Below are positions 15,919 through 25,327 of a DNA stretch of 34,215 bases, one piece after another; the stretch's first letter is position 1, and each line of letters begins with the position of its first letter. The notes under the pieces were generated by a model that saw only the letters and a list, made by a program, of their open reading frames with translations, ran no database searches and was not told the DNA's origin. Made by a program: the position numbers and the translations under genes. Source of the DNA: Sphingobium sp. AP50 (lineage in GTDB: Bacteria; Pseudomonadota; Alphaproteobacteria; Sphingomonadales; Sphingomonadaceae); assembly GCF_900109095.1 (NCBI RefSeq), contig NZ_FNYZ01000033.1:1-34215 (forward strand), written 5' to 3'.

Positions 15919-16815
15919 ATGTCTATCCGCTCTTCTGACATCGACGCCGTCGATATTGTCATCCTGCCGCCGGTCCGCGATCTGGGCGACGGCTTTTCGG
16001 TTCGTCGCGCGCTGCCTTCTGCGCATCGCCGCATGGTCGGTCCGTTCATCTTCTTCGACCAGATGGGTGAGGCGGTGTTCAACAGTGGGGAGGGGCTGGA
16101 CGTGCGCCCGCATCCGCATATTGGCCTCGCCACCGTCACCTATCTGCTGGAGGGCGAGATATTGCACCGCGACTCCGTGGGGTCGGTGCAGTCGATCCGG
16201 CCGGGCGAGGTCAACTGGATGACGGCTGGCAGCGGCATCGTGCATTCGGAACGCACGTCGGACGAAAATCGCGCGAAGGGTGGCAAGCTGTTCGGCCTCC
16301 AGACCTGGGTGGCGCTGCCCACCCAGCATGAGGAAACCGATCCCGGCTTTTCCCATCACAAGGCGCATGAAATCCCGACGATCGAGGATGCCGGCACGCG
16401 GCTGACGCTGATTGCGGGCAGCTCCGACGGGCTGGTGTCGCCGGTGAAAACCTTTTCCGACATGGTCTATGCTGACATCGCCCTGTTGGACGGTGCGCGC
16501 TATCAGTTGAAGGCCGAGCATGTCGAACGCGCCATCTATGTGGTGGCGGGGGAGATTGAGGTGGTCGGCCAGACCGGCGGCTTTGCGACCGGCGAACTGG
16601 TGGTGTTCAAGCCCGGTGCAGAGATCATATTGCGGGCCAAGGGTGGCGCGCGGCTGATGCTGCTGGGCGGCGAACCGCTGCCGGAGAAGCGCAACATCTA
16701 CTGGAATTTCGTTTCTTCCTCGGCCGATCGGATCGAACAGGCCAAGGCCGACTGGCAGGCCCAGCGCTTCGCCAAAGTGCCGGACGAAAGCGAGTTCATC
16801 CCGCTGCCGGCGTGA
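15919..16815 (+). CDS. Pirin-family bicupin protein
   Basis: The 298-residue protein has two cupin domains. The N-terminal domain carries the conserved metal ligands His65, His67, His109 and Glu111 (RPHPHIGLATVTYLLEG and GIVHSE). Pirins bind iron; some act as quercetinases, others as redox-sensitive regulators. The ATG at 15919 has AAGGAA eight bases upstream; the longer open frame overlaps the preceding gene and is rejected. The specific role here is not visible. Confidence 0.9.
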   Translation: MSIRSSDIDAVDIVILPPVRDLGDGFSVRRALPSAHRRMVGPFIFFDQMGEAVFNSGEGLDVRPHPHIGLATVTYLLEGEILHRDSVGSVQSIRPGEVNWMTAGSGIVHSERTSDENRAKGGKLFGLQTWVALPTQHEETDPGFSHHKAHEIPTIEDAGTRLTLIAGSSDGLVSPVKTFSDMVYADIALLDGARYQLKAEHVERAIYVVAGEIEVVGQTGGFATGELVVFKPGAEIILRAKGGARLMLLGGEPLPEKRNIYWNFVSSSADRIEQAKADWQAQRFAKVPDESEFIPLPA

Positions 16816-16876
16816 AAAAGGAGGGCGGGGATAATAAGGCTGGCGATGCAGTCAGTCGCTGTTCTCGCCCCTTTTT
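16815..16876 (+). terminator. Possible terminator after pirin
   Basis: AAAAAGG followed by GGGCG just after the pirin stop can pair with CGCCCC and TTTTT at about 16866-16876, with a small bulge and a long loop. The terminal T-run suggests rho-independent termination, perhaps in both directions. Confidence 0.4.
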
Positions 16877-16941
16877 ACCGACTTGCTAGGCAAACGTTAA
16901 CCATCCCCGCCTAACGACAGCCTTGGGCGGTGGAGGTTCGC

Positions 16942-17979
16942 ATGGCGACGATATTGGTGACGGGCGGGTCTGGTTTCTTCGGAACCCTGTTGATCCGGAA
17001 ATTGCTGGATGATGGCCACAGGGTCGGCAATATCGACCTGTTGCCCAGCACGATCGCTCATCCGCATCTGCTCTCTGTCATTGGCGACATCCGGAACCGG
17101 GCCGATCTCGATCCTCTGTTCGCCGCCTGCAAGCCCGATGCGGTGGTTCATTGCGCCGCGTTGCTGGCGCATGGTTCGATATCGGACAAGGAACTGTGGT
17201 CATCCAATGTCGATGGCACGCGGATTCTGGCCGAAGCGACGGCGGCGGCAGGCGTGCGCAATCTCGTCTATCTGTCGAGCAATTGCCTGTGGGGGCAGGG
17301 GTTCGATCGCCCGGTCACCGAAGCGGACGAACCGGCCCCCTGCGAACTTTACGGCCAGACCAAATGGGAAGGCGAACGCATTCTCCATGGCTGGCGGGAC
17401 AGTTTCGCTACGACGACGATCCGTTGCCCGACCATCATCGACGAAGGTCGGCTGGGCCTGCTGGCGATCCTGTTCGAATTCATTGCGGACGGAAAGACGG
17501 TGTGGACCGTCGGCAAGGGCGATAATCGCTATCAGTTCATCTATGCCGCCGACCTGATCGATGCGGTCCTGCGGGCGACGCGGCAGGATCGGTCGCATAT
17601 CTTCGGCATCGGATCGGATGCGGTTTCGACGATGCGCGAAACCTTCCAGCATGTCATCGATGCCAGCCATAGCCGCTCGAAGATCGGCGCGCTGCCCAAG
17701 ATGCCGACCATCGCCGCGATGAAGCTGGCTCATCATCTGCGCATATCCCCGCTTGGTCCCTATCATTATCGGATGATCGCATCGTCCTTCATCTTCGATA
17801 CCAGCAGGATCAAGGCGGAACTGGGCTGGCAGCCGACATTGACCAACAGCGAGATGTTACTGCGCGCCTATGATTATTATCATCGGAACCGGCGGGAAAT
17901 CGCGGAGCGCAATGGCGTATCGGCACATCGTCAGGCATCCGGCATGGGGGTCATCCGCATCCTGAAATGGGTGTCCTGA
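16942..17979 (+). CDS. NAD-dependent epimerase/dehydratase (extended SDR)
   Basis: The protein is 345 residues. It opens MATILVTGGSGFFG, giving the GxxGxxG nucleotide-binding loop at residues 8-14, and has the YxxxK active site at Tyr137-Lys141 (LYGQTK). These mark a nucleotide-sugar epimerase/dehydratase-type enzyme; the substrate cannot be read from the sequence. The ATG at 16942 has GGAGG upstream; a GTG four codons earlier is an alternative. The last 13 bases overlap the next gene, which implies coupled expression with that membrane protein. Confidence 0.85.
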   Translation: MATILVTGGSGFFGTLLIRKLLDDGHRVGNIDLLPSTIAHPHLLSVIGDIRNRADLDPLFAACKPDAVVHCAALLAHGSISDKELWSSNVDGTRILAEATAAAGVRNLVYLSSNCLWGQGFDRPVTEADEPAPCELYGQTKWEGERILHGWRDSFATTTIRCPTIIDEGRLGLLAILFEFIADGKTVWTVGKGDNRYQFIYAADLIDAVLRATRQDRSHIFGIGSDAVSTMRETFQHVIDASHSRSKIGALPKMPTIAAMKLAHHLRISPLGPYHYRMIASSFIFDTSRIKAELGWQPTLTNSEMLLRAYDYYHRNRREIAERNGVSAHRQASGMGVIRILKWVS

Positions 17980-19517
17980 GCCTGTCGGCCGATTCAGACG
18001 TGCGACCTGTCGCGACGCGGGGGAGGTTTGCCGCCATCGGGTGGCAATGGCCCGTGCTGGCCCTTTATGCCATCTGGATAGTCTATGTCGGTTACCGGCA
18101 TGAACATTGGTTTGACGAAGCGCAGGCCTGGTTGCTGGCGCGGGACAGCAACCTGTGGCAATTGCTGGCAGAGCGCATCCGCTATGAAGGCAGTCCGGGC
18201 CTGTGGCATCTGATCCTGTGGATCGCCATCCGTTGCGGCCTGTCCTATGATCTTTTTTACCTGATCCCTGCGGGCTTCGCGATTGCGGGCGCGGCGCTGC
18301 TGCTGTGGCGGGCGCCCTTTCCGTCATGGGGCCGCATCCTGATCCTCGGCTCCTATTTCTTCGGCTATCAATATGCGGTTCTGGCGCGCAGTTATGCGGT
18401 CGATCTGCTGCTGGTGCCGTTGGCGGCGCTGTGGTTTGCGGATCGGACTGCGCGTCCGCTTCGCTATGCGGTGGTGATTGGTTTGATCGCCAACCTCAAC
18501 GCGCATGGCTTTCTGGTCGCCGGGATGCTGGGGCTGGAATTGCTGGTGCGTCTGGTTCGGGCGCATCAAATGAAGCGCGGACAGGCGTGGCGCGCGCTGG
18601 CTATTGCCGCAATGCTGGGGTTGTTTGCGCTGGTGACGGCATGGCAACCGGCCGATAACGGATTTCTGCCGACGGAGCGGGAGCTGCCCGGCTATATCCT
18701 GATGGACTTCGTGCGGAATGCCTTTGTCGACGGGGCCTTGCCCTTTGGTGCGGGTGGGTCTGTCCGGTTCGAGCAATTGTTCGGCTTTGAGCTGTCAATC
18801 CTGTTGTTGTTGCCCACGGTCGGCCTGATCCGGGCTGCCGGGCATGGTCTTCTGGCGGCGGCGATTGCGACAGTCCTGACGGGCTTTTCCGTCATCACCC
18901 ATGTCAGTCCCTGGCATAGCGGGTTGCTGTTCCTGTTCTGGATTTTCCTGTTGTGGATCAGTTGGCCGGCGGTGATTTCGCTGCGCCTGCGCCGTTTCCT
19001 GCTGGCGTCGATCGCGATCATCGGCGTCTGGCAAGGCGCGCAGATGATCCGGGCCGGACTGTGGGACATGGATCATGTCTATTCGCCGGGGCGGCAGGCG
19101 GCCCATATTCTGGCGGAGTATCGCGCGACCCATCCCGATGCGCATATTGCGGCCTATGGGTTCAAGACATTTGCGGTTCAGCCCTGGTTGCCGGGCAACC
19201 CGTTCGCCAATTATCATGACGCGGCACCGCACCCGGCCTTTCTGAGCTGGAAGACATCCGAGCGCTGGAAACCATTTGGCAATGGTCGGGAATTTGTCGC
19301 CATCATAGAGAGCCGCCCCGATCTGGTCGTTGCATCGACATCGTTGCAGAAGGGGCAAAGCGCGGAGATGGAAGCCTATGCCTGCGAGGCGGGCTATGGG
19401 ATATTGCGCCTGTTGCCGGGCGCCATGATGTGGCGCGGGCGGTGGATGCAGGATGACAGCATATTGATATTGGCCAAGGGGTCGCGGACGGGCTGTCCCG
19501 TCGCTGGCAGGATTTGA
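17967..19517 (+). CDS. Polytopic membrane protein, GT-C-like
   Basis: This 516-residue integral membrane protein has about ten hydrophobic helices and a soluble C-terminal domain of about 130 residues. The first extracytoplasmic loop carries HEHWFDEAQAWLLAR, placing an Asp-Glu pair where GT-C (PMT/ArnT-like) glycosyltransferases keep their catalytic acid, and is followed by YEGSPGLWHLILW. I infer a lipid-linked-sugar-dependent glycosyltransferase, without proof. It overlaps the epimerase by 13 bases, so the pair may make and transfer one sugar. Confidence 0.7.
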   Translation: MGVLSLSADSDVRPVATRGRFAAIGWQWPVLALYAIWIVYVGYRHEHWFDEAQAWLLARDSNLWQLLAERIRYEGSPGLWHLILWIAIRCGLSYDLFYLIPAGFAIAGAALLLWRAPFPSWGRILILGSYFFGYQYAVLARSYAVDLLLVPLAALWFADRTARPLRYAVVIGLIANLNAHGFLVAGMLGLELLVRLVRAHQMKRGQAWRALAIAAMLGLFALVTAWQPADNGFLPTERELPGYILMDFVRNAFVDGALPFGAGGSVRFEQLFGFELSILLLLPTVGLIRAAGHGLLAAAIATVLTGFSVITHVSPWHSGLLFLFWIFLLWISWPAVISLRLRRFLLASIAIIGVWQGAQMIRAGLWDMDHVYSPGRQAAHILAEYRATHPDAHIAAYGFKTFAVQPWLPGNPFANYHDAAPHPAFLSWKTSERWKPFGNGREFVAIIESRPDLVVASTSLQKGQSAEMEAYACEAGYGILRLLPGAMMWRGRWMQDDSILILAKGSRTGCPVAGRI

Positions 19518-19521
19518 CGGC

Positions 19522-19557
19522 ATCCGGTCCGCCCCCTTCACCGGAGGCGGAGCGGAT
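19522..19557. terminator. Hairpin between convergent genes
   Basis: ATCCGGTCCGCC (19522-19533) pairs with GGCGGAGCGGAT (19546-19557) with one G-G mismatch. It fills the 50-base gap between the GT-C-like gene and the convergent VWA gene and probably ends transcription from both sides. Confidence 0.5.
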
Positions 19558-19567
19558 GGGCGTGCCG

Positions 19568-21109
19568 TCATTCCCCCCTATCGCTGCTCCATGGTGAGGG
19601 GCGACCACCATCGGCGAGGCTGGCAAGCTGGAGGAATTCCTGCCGCCAGTAGCCGGACTGGGGGCCGGCCAGATTTTCTATGTCACCGAAGGAAAAGCGC
19701 CCCAGCCGGGTGTCGCCGCGCAGCTTCTGGCCGAAAGCCGCGACGGCCACGGCAAAGGCCATGTCGCCTTGTGGCCGGGTGGCGGCGGCGAGCAGGGTGG
19801 CGGGGACCGGGCGTTCGATCAGACGGCTGTTTTCGCCTTCGGGCAGTTTGTAGCGCAGGCGGACGGTGGCGATTTCGCTGGCATTACCGGTGGCTGCTGC
19901 AGGCTGATTGGCGGCATATTTGCGCGGGCCGGTCCAGCCGGTTTCCCCCGCCGGCACGATTTCATAAAGGGCCGTCACCTGGTGGCCCGCGCCGATCTCA
20001 CCCGCGTCGACCCGGTCGTCGTCAAAATCCTCCTCCGCCAGAGCGCGATTTTCATAGCCGATCAGCCGATACTGGCTGACCGCTGCGGGATTGAATTCCA
20101 CCTGTACCTTCACATCCTTGGCGATGGTGAAGAGGGTGGAGGAGAGTTCTTGGTCCAGTACCTTGCGCGCTTCCATGGCGCTGTCGATATAGGCATGATT
20201 GCCATTGCCTAGATCGGCGACCCCTTCCATCATCGCATCATTATAATTGCCCTGGCCGAACCCCAATGTGGTGAGGGTGATGCCGTCTTCGCGGTTGTGT
20301 TTCACCATATCTTCCAGGCTTTTCTGGTCGGACAGGCCGACATTGAAGTCGCCGTCGGTCGCCATGATGATGCGGTTGATGCCGCCGGGCACGCGGTGCG
20401 CGCGGGCGAGGTCATAGGCCATGGAGAGGGCCGGGCCGCCCGCCGTCGCGCCGCCTGCATCGAGGCCATGGAGTGCGGCCTTTATCTCTTCGGGGTCATG
20501 GCTGCCCTCGACCAGCGTTTCGACCCAGCCGGCATAGGTGATGATCGACACGCTGTCGTCCGGCCGCAAGCCGTCGGCAAGCGTGGCGAGCGCCTGCTTC
20601 ACCAGCGGCAGCTTGTCCTGATCCTGCATCGATCCCGACACGTCGACCATGAAGACCAGATTGGCCGGTGGCCGCTGAGACCGGGCGACGTCATAGCCGC
20701 GCAGACCGATCCGGAGCAGGCGGGTACCGGGGTTCCAGGGCGTGGTGGAGACATTGGTGGTCACGCTGAAAGGGGCGGACCGATCGTCAGGCAGGGGATA
20801 ATCATAGCGGAAATAATTGATCATCTCCTCGGTGCGGACCGCTTCGGTCGGGACGGTCTGGCCGGCCAGCAACATGCGGCGGACATTGGCATAGGCGCCG
20901 GTGTCCACATCCACGGCGAAGGTCGATACTGGTTCGTTCGCGACCTGATGGATCGGGCTGACGGGATGGCCGTCATAGCGCTCGCTATCGGTCTGGGCGA
21001 CGGCGCCGTTGGCGGCTTCGTATGAACTATAAGGGCCGGGGGCCTGACTGCATCCGGCGAGGATGAGACTGGGGAAGAGGGCGAGGGTGACAGCTAGGCG
21101 AGCGCGCAT
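19568..21109 (-). CDS. VWA-domain lipoprotein, YfbK type
   Basis: The protein is 513 residues. It has a lipobox (LILAGCSQ), an N-terminal von-Willebrand-associated region (STFAVDVDTGAYANVRRML, EEMINYFRYDYP), a VWA domain with a MIDAS motif DVSGSM (Asp156, Ser158, Ser160) and ATDGDFNVG, and a C-terminal DUF3520-like domain. This order matches the YfbK family, whose function is poorly defined; metal-dependent protein binding at the cell envelope is likely. The ATG at 21109 begins the signal peptide; the open frame extends 60 codons upstream without a credible start. A promoter-like element lies just upstream. Confidence 0.85.
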   Translation of the reverse strand: MRARLAVTLALFPSLILAGCSQAPGPYSSYEAANGAVAQTDSERYDGHPVSPIHQVANEPVSTFAVDVDTGAYANVRRMLLAGQTVPTEAVRTEEMINYFRYDYPLPDDRSAPFSVTTNVSTTPWNPGTRLLRIGLRGYDVARSQRPPANLVFMVDVSGSMQDQDKLPLVKQALATLADGLRPDDSVSIITYAGWVETLVEGSHDPEEIKAALHGLDAGGATAGGPALSMAYDLARAHRVPGGINRIIMATDGDFNVGLSDQKSLEDMVKHNREDGITLTTLGFGQGNYNDAMMEGVADLGNGNHAYIDSAMEARKVLDQELSSTLFTIAKDVKVQVEFNPAAVSQYRLIGYENRALAEEDFDDDRVDAGEIGAGHQVTALYEIVPAGETGWTGPRKYAANQPAAATGNASEIATVRLRYKLPEGENSRLIERPVPATLLAAATRPQGDMAFAVAVAAFGQKLRGDTRLGRFSFGDIENLAGPQSGYWRQEFLQLASLADGGRPSPWSSDRGE

Positions 21110-21138
21110 CCTGATTTCTCCACTATTGGGGTAGAGAG

Positions 21139-21168
21139 AAAATAGGAGCGATAAAACGATGCTGACAA
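21139..21168 (-). promoter_or_regulatory. Putative promoter of the VWA lipoprotein gene
   Basis: Read on the minus strand, TTGTCA (21168-21163), an 18-base spacer and TATTTT (21144-21139) form a reasonable sigma-70-type promoter. This leaves a leader of roughly 20 to 25 bases. Confidence 0.45.
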
Positions 21169-21363
21169 GCGATGAATGGAGGGGTGTGCCGCCTGTATCG
21201 GTTCTTGGTGCAGGCGGGATCGGGCGTTTGCGCGGAAATGCGTGGGTTGGGACAGCGGCTGCACGGCATCTGCATCCGACCTGCGCCAACTATTGATCGA
21301 CATCGCCCCCCGATCTGCTTGGAGGGTGCGCATCTTGCCCTGACATTCAGGGAGACAAGATCG

Positions 21364-22968
21364 ATGCGTTCCTCTGCCTTGCGCCTGACGGCGCGCTTTC
21401 GCTGGAAGCTGGTGCCTGCACTGCTGGTCGTTGGTCTCGGCGACTGGCTTTTCTACCAGCGTCATTTCTACGGTGGCTATCTGGGGCTGTTCGCCTTTGC
21501 GGTGCTGGGTGCGCTGATCGCGGGACGGCCAGCGGTGCGGCATCACCGGTGGGCCTGGGTCGCGCTGGCGGCGGCGGGGCTGTTTGCGCTGGCGCTGGTC
21601 TATGATGCGAGCCTGCTGAGCTGGTCGCTCTTCTGGGGCGCGGTCGTGATGGCGACGCTGATCCCGGCGACGGCGCGGTTCGATGATGGGTGGCGCTGGC
21701 TGCAGCGGCTGGTGCTGCATGGTCTGCGCGCGCCGTTCGCGCCGCTGATCGACCTGCGGCACCTGCTGAAGGTGCGGGCGGCTGGCCGATCGGGGCGGTT
21801 CAGCCTGCAGGCGGCGCTGGCGATGTTTGCTTTGCCCGTGATTGGCAGCCTGATCATCATCACCCTGTTCGCGGCGGCCAACCCGCTGGTCGAGCGGTTC
21901 GTGAACGCCTTCGTGGTTCCGGATCTGTCGCCTTTGCTAGTCGTGCGCATGGCGTTTTGGGGGCTGATCTTCCTGCCGATGTGGAGCCTGTTGCGGCCGC
22001 GCCTGTCGCGCTGGTTGCTGCCAAGTTTCGAGGGGCGGGACGAGATGGTGCTGCCCGGTGTGTCGGTTGCCTCGGTGACGCTGTCGCTGATCCTGTTCAA
22101 CCTGCTGTTCGCGGCGCAGAATCTGATGGATGCCCTCTGGCTGTGGGGTTGGGCGCCGATGCCGCAGGGGATGACGATGGCGGATTATGCCCATCGTGGC
22201 GCCTATCCGCTGATCGCGACGGCGCTGCTGGCGGCGCTGTTCGTGCTGGTGACGTTGCGGCCGGGATCGGACACGGCGCGGATGCCGGTGATCCGCAGGC
22301 TGGTGATGCTGTGGATCGGGCAGAATATCATCCTTGTCGCTTCCTCCATGTTGCGGACGGCAGATTATATCGAGGCCTATTCGCTCACGCGACTGCGCAT
22401 CGCGGCTTTGCTGTGGATGGCGCTGGTGGCGTTCGGGCTGGCGGCGATCTGCTGGCGACTGTTGCGGGCGCGCAGTGCGGCCTGGTTGATCAACGTCAAT
22501 CTGGCGGCGGCGGGGCTGGTGCTGGGCGCTGTCTGCTTCATCGATCTGGGCGAAGTTGCGGCGCGCTGGAATGTTCGTCATGCCCGCGAAGTCGGTGGGC
22601 GGGGTGTGGCGCTGGACCTCTGTTATATGAGCGATCTGGGTGAATCTGCTCTGCTACCCCTACTGACACTGGAACAACGCGCGGACTTGCATCCCGCTTT
22701 TCGCGAGCGGGTTCGGGTGACGGACATGTGGCTGCTGGATCGACTGGAAGCCAATCAGACCAATGGCTGGACTTTGCTGGGACAAAAGCGTTTGGCGCGC
22801 GCGAGAGAGATGATGGCGCAGATCGGGCCGATGGCATTGGCGCGTGGCAATCGGGCATGCGATGGCAGCCTGATCCCGCCGCCCGAGCCTGCGCCGGACC
22901 CTACGCAAAATATGGAACCGGTCGATTCCAAGCCAAGCCCTGCGTTGACAGAAGGGACCCGGAAATGA
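21364..22968 (+). CDS. DUF4153/DUF4173-type integral membrane protein
   Basis: The protein is 534 residues with about ten membrane helices, including the segment YAHRGAYPLIATALLAALFV typical of DUF4153/DUF4173 proteins, and a polar C-terminal tail of about 100 residues that probably lies outside the membrane helices. The molecular function of the family is unknown. The ATG at 21364 has AGGGAGAC upstream; the open frame upstream of it looks non-coding. Its stop overlaps the response regulator start as ATGA, so it is the first gene of a three-gene unit and may act with the sensor system. Confidence 0.8.
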   Translation: MRSSALRLTARFRWKLVPALLVVGLGDWLFYQRHFYGGYLGLFAFAVLGALIAGRPAVRHHRWAWVALAAAGLFALALVYDASLLSWSLFWGAVVMATLIPATARFDDGWRWLQRLVLHGLRAPFAPLIDLRHLLKVRAAGRSGRFSLQAALAMFALPVIGSLIIITLFAAANPLVERFVNAFVVPDLSPLLVVRMAFWGLIFLPMWSLLRPRLSRWLLPSFEGRDEMVLPGVSVASVTLSLILFNLLFAAQNLMDALWLWGWAPMPQGMTMADYAHRGAYPLIATALLAALFVLVTLRPGSDTARMPVIRRLVMLWIGQNIILVASSMLRTADYIEAYSLTRLRIAALLWMALVAFGLAAICWRLLRARSAAWLINVNLAAAGLVLGAVCFIDLGEVAARWNVRHAREVGGRGVALDLCYMSDLGESALLPLLTLEQRADLHPAFRERVRVTDMWLLDRLEANQTNGWTLLGQKRLARAREMMAQIGPMALARGNRACDGSLIPPPEPAPDPTQNMEPVDSKPSPALTEGTRK

Positions 22969-23690
22969 TCCAATGCCCTATGCCCAGCACCATATTGATC
23001 GTCGACGATGATCCCCATATCCGCCAGCTGCTCGTCTTCGCCTTTGGCAAGGCGGGGCTGGAAACGATCGAGGCGGCCGATGGCGAGGAGGCGCTGACGG
23101 CGGTCGAGCGCCATGTGCCCGATCTGGTCATTCTGGACATCAACATGCCGCGCCTGGACGGACTGGAGGTGTGCCGTCGGCTGCGTGCCAGCAATCAGGT
23201 GCCGATCTTCTTCCTGTCATCCCGCGATGACGAGATCGACCGGGTGCTGGGCATCGAACTGGGGGGCGACGATTATGTCGTGAAGCCATTCTCCCCGCGC
23301 GAGGTGGTAGCGCGGTCGATGGCGATCCTGCGCCGGACCGCCGGAAGGCCGCCGACGGTGGAGAATGTCGGGATGATCCGCCATGGGCTGCTCAGCCTCG
23401 ATACCGAAAGCTGGACGGCGCAATGGCGCGCGCAGGAGGTTGGCCTGACAGTGACGGAATTCACGATCCTGCGCACCCTGCTGGCCATGCCGGCGCGCAT
23501 CTTTTCGCGCGACCAGATTATCGACCGGTTTCGCGGGCCGGGCTTTGCCCTGACCGACCGGACGGTGGACAGCCATATCCGCAATCTGCGCCGCAAATTC
23601 GCCGATGTGGGCGGGACCGACATTATCGAGACGCGGGCCGGGATCGGCTATCGGCTGGGCGGATGCAGCGGAGCCGCGCCATCGGCATGA
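22965..23690 (+). CDS. OmpR-family response regulator
   Basis: The protein is 241 residues. The receiver domain (about 6-125) has the acidic pocket VDDDPH, the phosphorylation site Asp58 in LVILDINMP and the conserved Lys in DYVVKPFSPRE. The C-terminal winged helix (about 145-235) has the typical ending DRTVDSHIRNLRRKF...TRAGIGYRL. It overlaps both neighbours by ATGA, so it is translationally coupled to the membrane protein and the kinase. An in-frame ATG at 22980 is an alternative start. Target genes are unknown; the operon itself and the divergent VWA gene are candidates. Confidence 0.93.
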   Translation: MIQCPMPSTILIVDDDPHIRQLLVFAFGKAGLETIEAADGEEALTAVERHVPDLVILDINMPRLDGLEVCRRLRASNQVPIFFLSSRDDEIDRVLGIELGGDDYVVKPFSPREVVARSMAILRRTAGRPPTVENVGMIRHGLLSLDTESWTAQWRAQEVGLTVTEFTILRTLLAMPARIFSRDQIIDRFRGPGFALTDRTVDSHIRNLRRKFADVGGTDIIETRAGIGYRLGGCSGAAPSA

Positions 23691-25264
23691 TCGCGGCGAT
23701 CAAGGCCCGGATTGCGCGGCATTGGCCGATCCTGCGGCTGCGCACGATCTTGCTGGGGACCTTGCTGTTCGTCGCGGCGCTGCCGGGCTTTAGCGCGATC
23801 TTCCTGCGTATCTATGAAAATGCGCTGGTTCGGCGGACCGAGGCGGAACTGGTGGCGCAGGGCGCGGCGTTGGCGGCGAGCGCGGCGGTCGTGTGGCAGG
23901 GGATGCCGGATCGGCCGGTCCTGTCGTCCAAGCCAGTCCGTTATCATGACCGGATGACCGAGATCGACCTGCGGGCGTCGCCGGTGTTGCCGCCGCGCCC
24001 GCCCGCGACGGTGACGGAGGTACAGCCCGATCGCGCGGCGCTGGCGCTGACGCGGCGGATGATGCCGGCCTTTCAGGAAACCAAGCTGACGACCCTGTCG
24101 TCCATATTGGTGCTGGATCGCAATGGGCTGTTGCTGAACGGGGCCGAGCGGGGACGCAGTCTGGCGACATTGCCGGAAATTCAGGCGGCGCTGGGCGGGC
24201 GGACGATGACGGTCCTGCGCGAGAATGCGGGCCATGTGCCGCAATATCCGGCCGAATGGCTGAGCCGGGCGGCCAGCATCCGGCTGCATCATGCGCGGCC
24301 GATCACGGTCGATGGGCAGGTGGTCGGCGTGCTGCTGCTGTCCCGATCGCCCCGTGCGCTGTCTTTGGGGCTGTATGAGGATCGCGGCAAGATCGGGATC
24401 GGCGTGGCTATTATCTTCCTGCTGTTGCTTCTGTTGTCAGCCGTGCTGTCGCGGGCGATCGTGCGGCCGATCGAGGCGCTTAGCCGGGCGACGCGCGATC
24501 TGGCGTCGGGGCGGCGGGTGGCGCCAAGAGAGCCTTCCCTACAGGTCGTCGAGATCCGGGCGCTCTATCGCGATTTCGACCAGATGGCGCAAAGCATCGA
24601 GAAGCGGTCCCGTTATTTGCGCGATTTCGCCTCGTCTGTCAGCCATGAGTTCAAGACGCCGCTGGCCGGCATTTCCGGCGCGATTGAGTTGTTGCAGGAC
24701 CATGGGGCGGACATGCAGCCCGGCGACCGGACGCGCTTTCTGCGGAATATGGCGGCGGATGCGGAACGGCTGTCGCGGCTGGTGCAGCGACTTATGGAAC
24801 TGGCCCGCGCCGATGTGCTGGTGGGCGAGGCGGATGCGCGGACGCAGGTTAAGCCCTTGCTTGCGACGGTAGCGGATGCATTGGGGCGGGAGAATTTCGC
24901 CATCCATGTCGATACGCCCGACACGCTGCCTGCGCTGGCGATCGACCAGCCCGCGCTGGAGGCAATCGTCACGACGCTCGCTGAAAATGCACGGCAGGCG
25001 GGGGCATCCTGTCTCGATATCGCTGTCGTTCCGGCCGGCGAGGCGACCATGTCGATCGATCTGGTCGATGATGGTTGCGGCGTTCCCGATGGCGACAGGG
25101 AGCGAATATTCCATCCTTTCTTCACCAGCAAAAGGGAGGCGGGCGGTACTGGCCTTGGCCTCGCCATATCGCGCTCGTTGCTCGACGCCTATCGGGGGGA
25201 GTTGCAGTTGTTGCCTTCGATCAGGGGCGCCCATTTCCGCCTGATCCTGCCGATTGCCGGATAA
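23687..25264 (+). CDS. Sensor histidine kinase
   Basis: The protein is 525 residues. One membrane helix (about 20-42), a periplasmic sensor region of about 190 residues and a second helix (about 235-256) are followed by HAMP, a HisKA domain with His320 in SVSHEFKTPLAGI, and an ATPase domain with N (ENARQAG), G1 (DDGCGVPDGD), F (FHPFFTSK) and G2 (GGTGLGLAIS) boxes. All catalytic boxes look intact. It is the probable partner of the preceding response regulator, with which it overlaps by ATGA. The periplasmic domain matches no sensor fold I recognise. Confidence 0.92.
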   Translation: MIAAIKARIARHWPILRLRTILLGTLLFVAALPGFSAIFLRIYENALVRRTEAELVAQGAALAASAAVVWQGMPDRPVLSSKPVRYHDRMTEIDLRASPVLPPRPPATVTEVQPDRAALALTRRMMPAFQETKLTTLSSILVLDRNGLLLNGAERGRSLATLPEIQAALGGRTMTVLRENAGHVPQYPAEWLSRAASIRLHHARPITVDGQVVGVLLLSRSPRALSLGLYEDRGKIGIGVAIIFLLLLLLSAVLSRAIVRPIEALSRATRDLASGRRVAPREPSLQVVEIRALYRDFDQMAQSIEKRSRYLRDFASSVSHEFKTPLAGISGAIELLQDHGADMQPGDRTRFLRNMAADAERLSRLVQRLMELARADVLVGEADARTQVKPLLATVADALGRENFAIHVDTPDTLPALAIDQPALEAIVTTLAENARQAGASCLDIAVVPAGEATMSIDLVDDGCGVPDGDRERIFHPFFTSKREAGGTGLGLAISRSLLDAYRGELQLLPSIRGAHFRLILPIAG

Positions 25265-25327
25265 AGGCTTGAGTTTGCGGGCGGCAGGCCCGATGCGGCC
25301 GGACAGGCTTTGCAAGGAGTTCGATGC

